From positions 57,673,501 to 57,737,500 of the forward strand of contig NW_024466599.1 in NCBI RefSeq assembly GCF_017591425.1: a stretch of DNA of 64,000 nucleotides, in the 5' to 3' direction. The stretch is from Ochotona curzoniae. Lineage: Eukaryota; Chordata; Mammalia; Lagomorpha; Ochotonidae. Shown here piece by piece: positions 59,859 to 64,000 of this stretch. The position numbers and the translations under genes were made by a program. Positions within the stretch are counted from its first letter, which is position 1. Every line of letters starts with the position of its first letter. The notes beneath the pieces are model-generated. The model saw only the letters and a list, made by a program, of their open reading frames with translations. It had not been told where the DNA came from and did not search any database.

Positions 59859-60166
59859 AAAATGATTTATTTTTTTTTATTGGAAATTCAGATATAAAGA
59901 AAGGAAGATCTTCCATCCATTGATTCATTCTCCAAGTGGACACAAAGGCTGCCATGGCTGGAGCTGTTCCGAAGCCAGGAGCCTCCTCCAGGTCTCCCAC
60001 GCGGGTACAAGGTCCCAAGGCTTTGGGCCGTCCTGCTTTCCCAGGCCACAAACATGGAACTGAATAGGAAGCGGGAGTGCTGTCAGGATTAGAACCAGTG
60101 TCCATATGGGATCCTGGCACTTCAAAGCGAGGACTTTAGCCACTAGGCTACTGTGCCAGGCCCCCC
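59859..60166 (-). mobile_element. CSINE, minus strand
   Basis: Reverse copy with 'ttccatccattgattcattc', 'gaagccaggagcctcctcc' and head 'actgtgccaggcccccc'. Direct repeat near aaaaaggcattttca (59843) / aaaaaggcacttttg (60157). Confidence 0.92.
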
Positions 60167-60246
60167 AAAAAGGCACTTTTGCTTTCAATATAGTTTACAG
60201 GGTCTCCTCAACTTACAATCATTGTTTAATGTTGTTTTTACATTCT

Positions 60247-60582
60247 CGCCTTTAAAATTTACTTAGATATTTGACAGAGTTCCAGAGAAACAAAAAATCA
60301 TCCACCTTCTGGTTCACTTCGCAAGTAACTGCAATGTGCAGGGCTGAGCCAGCTGCAACCAGGAGCCAGGACCCTTCTCCAGGTCTTCTATGTGGGTGAC
60401 AGGGGCTAAGCATCTAAGCCATCCTCTAACACTCTTCCCAGTTCACCAGTGGGAGCTGAATCCAAAGCAGAGCAACTAGGAATACAACAGTCAACTTCTG
60501 CTGCTTTCCTGGGTGCATAGGCAGAGAGTTGGCAATGTAGGCAGATGCTTAAGCTTATATAACACAGCACCAGCCCTAGCAA
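60247..60582 (-). mobile_element. Old CSINE, minus strand
   Basis: 'cttctggttcacttcgcaag', 'caaccaggagccaggaccct', 'gggagctgaatccaaagcag'; a second 'ctgctttcctgggtgcatag' block suggests a partial internal duplication or two nested copies. Confidence 0.72.
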
Positions 60583-61257
60583 AATTATTTTAGAAATAGG
60601 TTAGAATTTAAAAGGACCAAGATAACTCGGTACGAAAGTTTCAGAAAACCAGAGATATAAAATAAAATGGATCTTTACATAAAATATTGCCAGGCTCTCC
60701 TGTTTAGCAAAACAGGTGACATAAGAAGAATGCCACTGATGTCATGACTGTGCTAATAATCTAAGCTGCCAGTTCATGAACATTCCATAGAGTTGTCTGG
60801 CACTCAGGCATTTCATATAATCTGAGCTCATGAATACAACAGAGAATATGTCCATGCTCATACATAAGATCAAATTAATCCAGATTCTTTGGTCCATATT
60901 AATATTCCCTGACAACAAAAAGAGATTTCTACATATATTTGGCTAAATTTATTGTTCGTTTCTATGAATATACTAGAAAAGTTCATGCAATTGGAAAAGC
61001 AAATATCTAAAGGTCTGACTGGGTCTTTTCCAACTTCAATAACTTAAATTTAAGTTGGAGAACGACTTATGAAGGAAGGACAAAACTATGGATAATTCAT
61101 TGCATTTGCTTTAAATTAATAGTAAGAAAAATGACAGACCATGTGCTGCAAGATTCTGCCCATTATATTAGCCTGAACGGCATGAAAAGAAATGAAGAAA
61201 ACAGTGAGGCCATCTAGAATTGCTCTGTTAGTCATGAAAAGACATAAAATTTGGCTC
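60583..61257. other. No gene seen
   Basis: AT-rich unique sequence. Confidence 0.5.
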
Positions 61258-61545
61258 CATGGGTCAACATTGTGGTACAGTGGTTTAAGCTACCCTTTGC
61301 AGTGCCAGAATCCCAGGCACTCTGCTTATAAGCCACAAAAACAGACGATGGTTCAAGAACATGTGTCCCTGCCACCCATCTGAGAGACCAACATTAAGTT
61401 CCTGGCTCCTGACCTCGACCTGGTCAGGACTTTATCTCTTTCTCTCACTCTATTTTCTCCCACTTCCCTCTCTCCCTCCCTTTCTCCCCCTTTTTCTGTC
61501 TTGCTGCCTTTCAAATATCTGTATATATATTTAAAAATCTACTTT
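61258..61545 (+). mobile_element. Old CSINE
   Basis: 'gggtcaacattgtggtacag', 'tggtttaagctaccctttgc', 'gttcctggctcctgacctcg' and a long CT-rich end. Confidence 0.75.
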
Positions 61546-64000
61546 TGAATATGATTTGAGAATATAAGGGGAGGGTGACTAGAAGAAAAAAGAGTATAAA
61601 CACAATTTACTCAATTATTATTTTATTGAGAGATTTATGTGGAGGCAATAGAGAAGGTTAAATACAAAGGTAATTAGTAAATGTTGGTATGATTCTGATG
61701 TAGAGAATATAGGAGTAGCCACTAATTGTGATCAGTGGTAACGGAATCATATTTGACAAAAACCCAATAGAACACCTAAATGGAAATATTAATTTTTAAG
61801 GGCTAGATGTTGAATATAGTTATCAATAACTGAAGCCTTTAAAATCTTCCAGGGACTGATCATTATTATCTAGTTATAAAGTCAACACACTTTCTGTAAA
61901 TCATGCTTCATAATATCTATATGTTTGAAACTTTGTAAATCAGCATCAATATGGAAAACTTAAGCAACTAATCTTGATAATTCCCATCGACAGAAATGCA
62001 ATTGCTTCAGAATTATAAAGGATTTTATGTGTAAATCTAGGAAGCCCAAGAAGTAATTGAACAGTAGAAGTTCCTCAGGAAAAGGTTCCTGTTTCTAAAT
62101 ATTCTTTTCAAGAAGCTAAAAATACCAAGTTGTAAAATAAGAATCACACAGTAATAGCGGAGCCAATTTGGTTGTCAACAAAAATACTCAAAAATAACAG
62201 AAAAAAATTCACCCTTTGTACAAACAAAAACAGATTTATCAAAGATAAACAATAACAGTGTAAAATAGCCCGATGTTGCCTCAAGCCTTACTAATTTGTT
62301 GTGCAATAGGAAATTTAAAGAGCTAGATTTCATGAATGAAAAATTGAAGGTAATAATTTAGCATCATGTTATACCAGAAAGCTTGGGGCAAACAGAAACT
62401 GGGGGATAGCACACATTATTCACTTTTTAAACAACCCCTTTCAATTAAGTCAATGCACTCTCTGATGATAATGTTGCTTTAAGGTGATTGTAAGTCATCT
62501 TTGAAGCAGTTTCTCATAAAGCACTTTCATATTTTAGAGATGACTTAACCTTGAATATGTTCCTTCCAAACATGGTCTACTACTCTGTGAGAAGTCACAT
62601 GGAATGTTGTCAAATGTGTCGACTGAAGTGTGGCTTAACCAGTCATTTAACAGAAACACTTTTGATAACATTTTAGATTGAGGGTTCCTGATCTGAAGTC
62701 ATGACAATGGCACATACTTTGTCACTGATAAAATGACAGAAGAATACAAACAGCCTAATGAGATGCCCTCAAATAGTGCCATTGTCTCTCCTGATTTTTC
62801 CATCTGGGCTAACAATAGCAGTTTTTGAAGAAAGAAATTGTTTTTAAATCTCAGTAATAAATCTCAACTCACATATAGCACTTTTGCTTTCGCTTTTCCT
62901 CAGGGAAGATTTTGTCAAGTCATGCATATCTTGGAACGATTGATTTGCAGTGTCTTTATGCCCTCTGTCAGGGGATCTAAGCAGAACACACTTGGCTATA
63001 AACATTAACACTTTGCACGGTGGTGAAATTTAATTTCAGCTTTCCTTTGTTTTTGTATGAGTCAGGTTAGGCCAAGTTATACTAAGCTGGGTATTCACAG
63101 CCTGAGACTGCTGTGAAAGTCATTACCCAGTGTTGGTGGCCATTGTGGCAGAGGAAGAAAAGGAGTTCAGACGAATCTTTCACAAGAAAGTAAAGATTCT
63201 GTTTTGATGGACCCATGACAATTCTGATTATGATTCTTGGTTTGAATCAGATGGTGAGGGAACATAAAGCACATTCTTATCATGCCTCCAGGAGGTGGAA
63301 AGTGGAACCATTTAGCAAATGGCACAATGACCACAGTTCCAAATTAGTATATGCACACATTACATGTATTGAGCATATTTGCCAACAATCTTGCACGTGA
63401 AAAAAAAAACTTTCCTTTTATATCTGCCTCACATTCCCATTTTCCCAATAGTAAACCAATAAAATCTAACAATTACATGTAAGCTCAATCACTTTCAGAC
63501 ATTCAGTCAAACTAGCATATTTGTCATCTGTAGAACAAGACAGAGATAAGTACTATAAAAATCATAGAAGCATTTAAAAAAAATTTGGTATGTGCATTAT
63601 CTTCAGGGCTTTCAAAATTTGTTATTGATATATAATCATTGTACAAACCTGTGAGCTACACAGTGATCATTCAATACAGGCAAATTCAGTGTAATGATCA
63701 AATTAGCACTTCAGTAACAATTTTGTTATTTCTTTCTGTTGGGAGCTTAAAAATTTGTAGCTTCTACTTACTTGTAAAATAGAAACCAAATTGTTTTGAA
63801 CTATATATCTGCTGAATGTGGAACATTAGAATTTACTACTTTCAGGTATATATAATTTGTCTACTGTTAATTTGTTTGATACTTGAGTTTCAGTACCATA
63901 GAGTTAGAAATTTTTATCATTTACACGGTTGTTCTTATTCTTGTATGTAATAATCTCTTAGCTAGGAGATAAGATCCCCCTCCTATACGATAACTGATAG
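61546..64000. other. No gene seen
   Basis: About 2.4 kb of unique sequence without interspersed repeats that I recognise. This repeat-free stretch may include conserved noncoding DNA (for example near 62860-63130), but one sequence cannot show it. Confidence 0.45.

Noticed and set aside
1..64000. CRISPR arrays, operons or prokaryotic defence systems
   Set aside because: The sequence is mammalian; repeats are interspersed retroelements and simple repeats, with no spaced identical repeats of CRISPR type.

Overview
This window is mammalian nuclear DNA, almost certainly from a lagomorph and most likely a pika (Ochotona). The main evidence is about 30 tRNA-related C-family SINEs (CSINEs). The youngest copies have a head close to 'ggcgcagtggttaagg' and a body with 'ggatcccatatggg', which I associate with pika rather than rabbit. 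Older, rabbit-like CSINEs, three badly decayed LINE-1 (L1) copies and AT-rich unique DNA fill the rest. No host protein-coding gene could be identified. The window looks like intergenic or deep intronic DNA, with one weak exon candidate at 48544-48696.

The outstanding object is a full-length plus-strand L1 at about 51569-57599. It has a GC-rich 5'UTR, an intact ORF1 (320 codons), a 55-bp spacer, an intact ORF2 (1270 codons) with every catalytic residue I could check in place, a G-rich 3'UTR, a polyadenylation signal and an A tail. It is flanked by a near-perfect target-site duplication and so is a candidate retrotransposition-competent source element. It landed inside a minus-strand betaretrovirus-like (ERVK-type) endogenous retrovirus remnant. 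That remnant's LTR (about 50781-51393) and polypurine tract lie just 5' of the L1.

Layout. 1-18.5 kb: unique AT-rich DNA with scattered CSINEs and an old L1 (1.8-3.2 kb). 18.5-20.4 kb: a nested cluster with an old CSINE, a second LTR-like element, and a 3'-truncated 7SK snRNA retropseudogene inserted into another CSINE. 20.4-29 kb: unique DNA, a short minisatellite and CSINEs. 29.3-31.1 kb: old L1 ORF2. 31-37.6 kb: unique DNA and old CSINEs. 37.6-43 kb: old L1 ORF2 to 3'UTR, split by an unidentified insertion of about 1.35 kb and by a young CSINE. 43-50 kb: unique DNA, CSINEs, and a 5S rRNA-derived retrocopy at 46.25 kb. 50.4-57.9 kb: CSINE, LTR and young L1. 58-64 kb: CSINEs and unique DNA.

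Functionally this is a retrotransposon ecosystem. L1 ORF2p is the known enzyme source for L1 itself. By inference from target-site duplications and A tails it also mobilised the CSINEs and the 7SK and 5S retrocopies. All family assignments were made by reading the sequence, without database searches.
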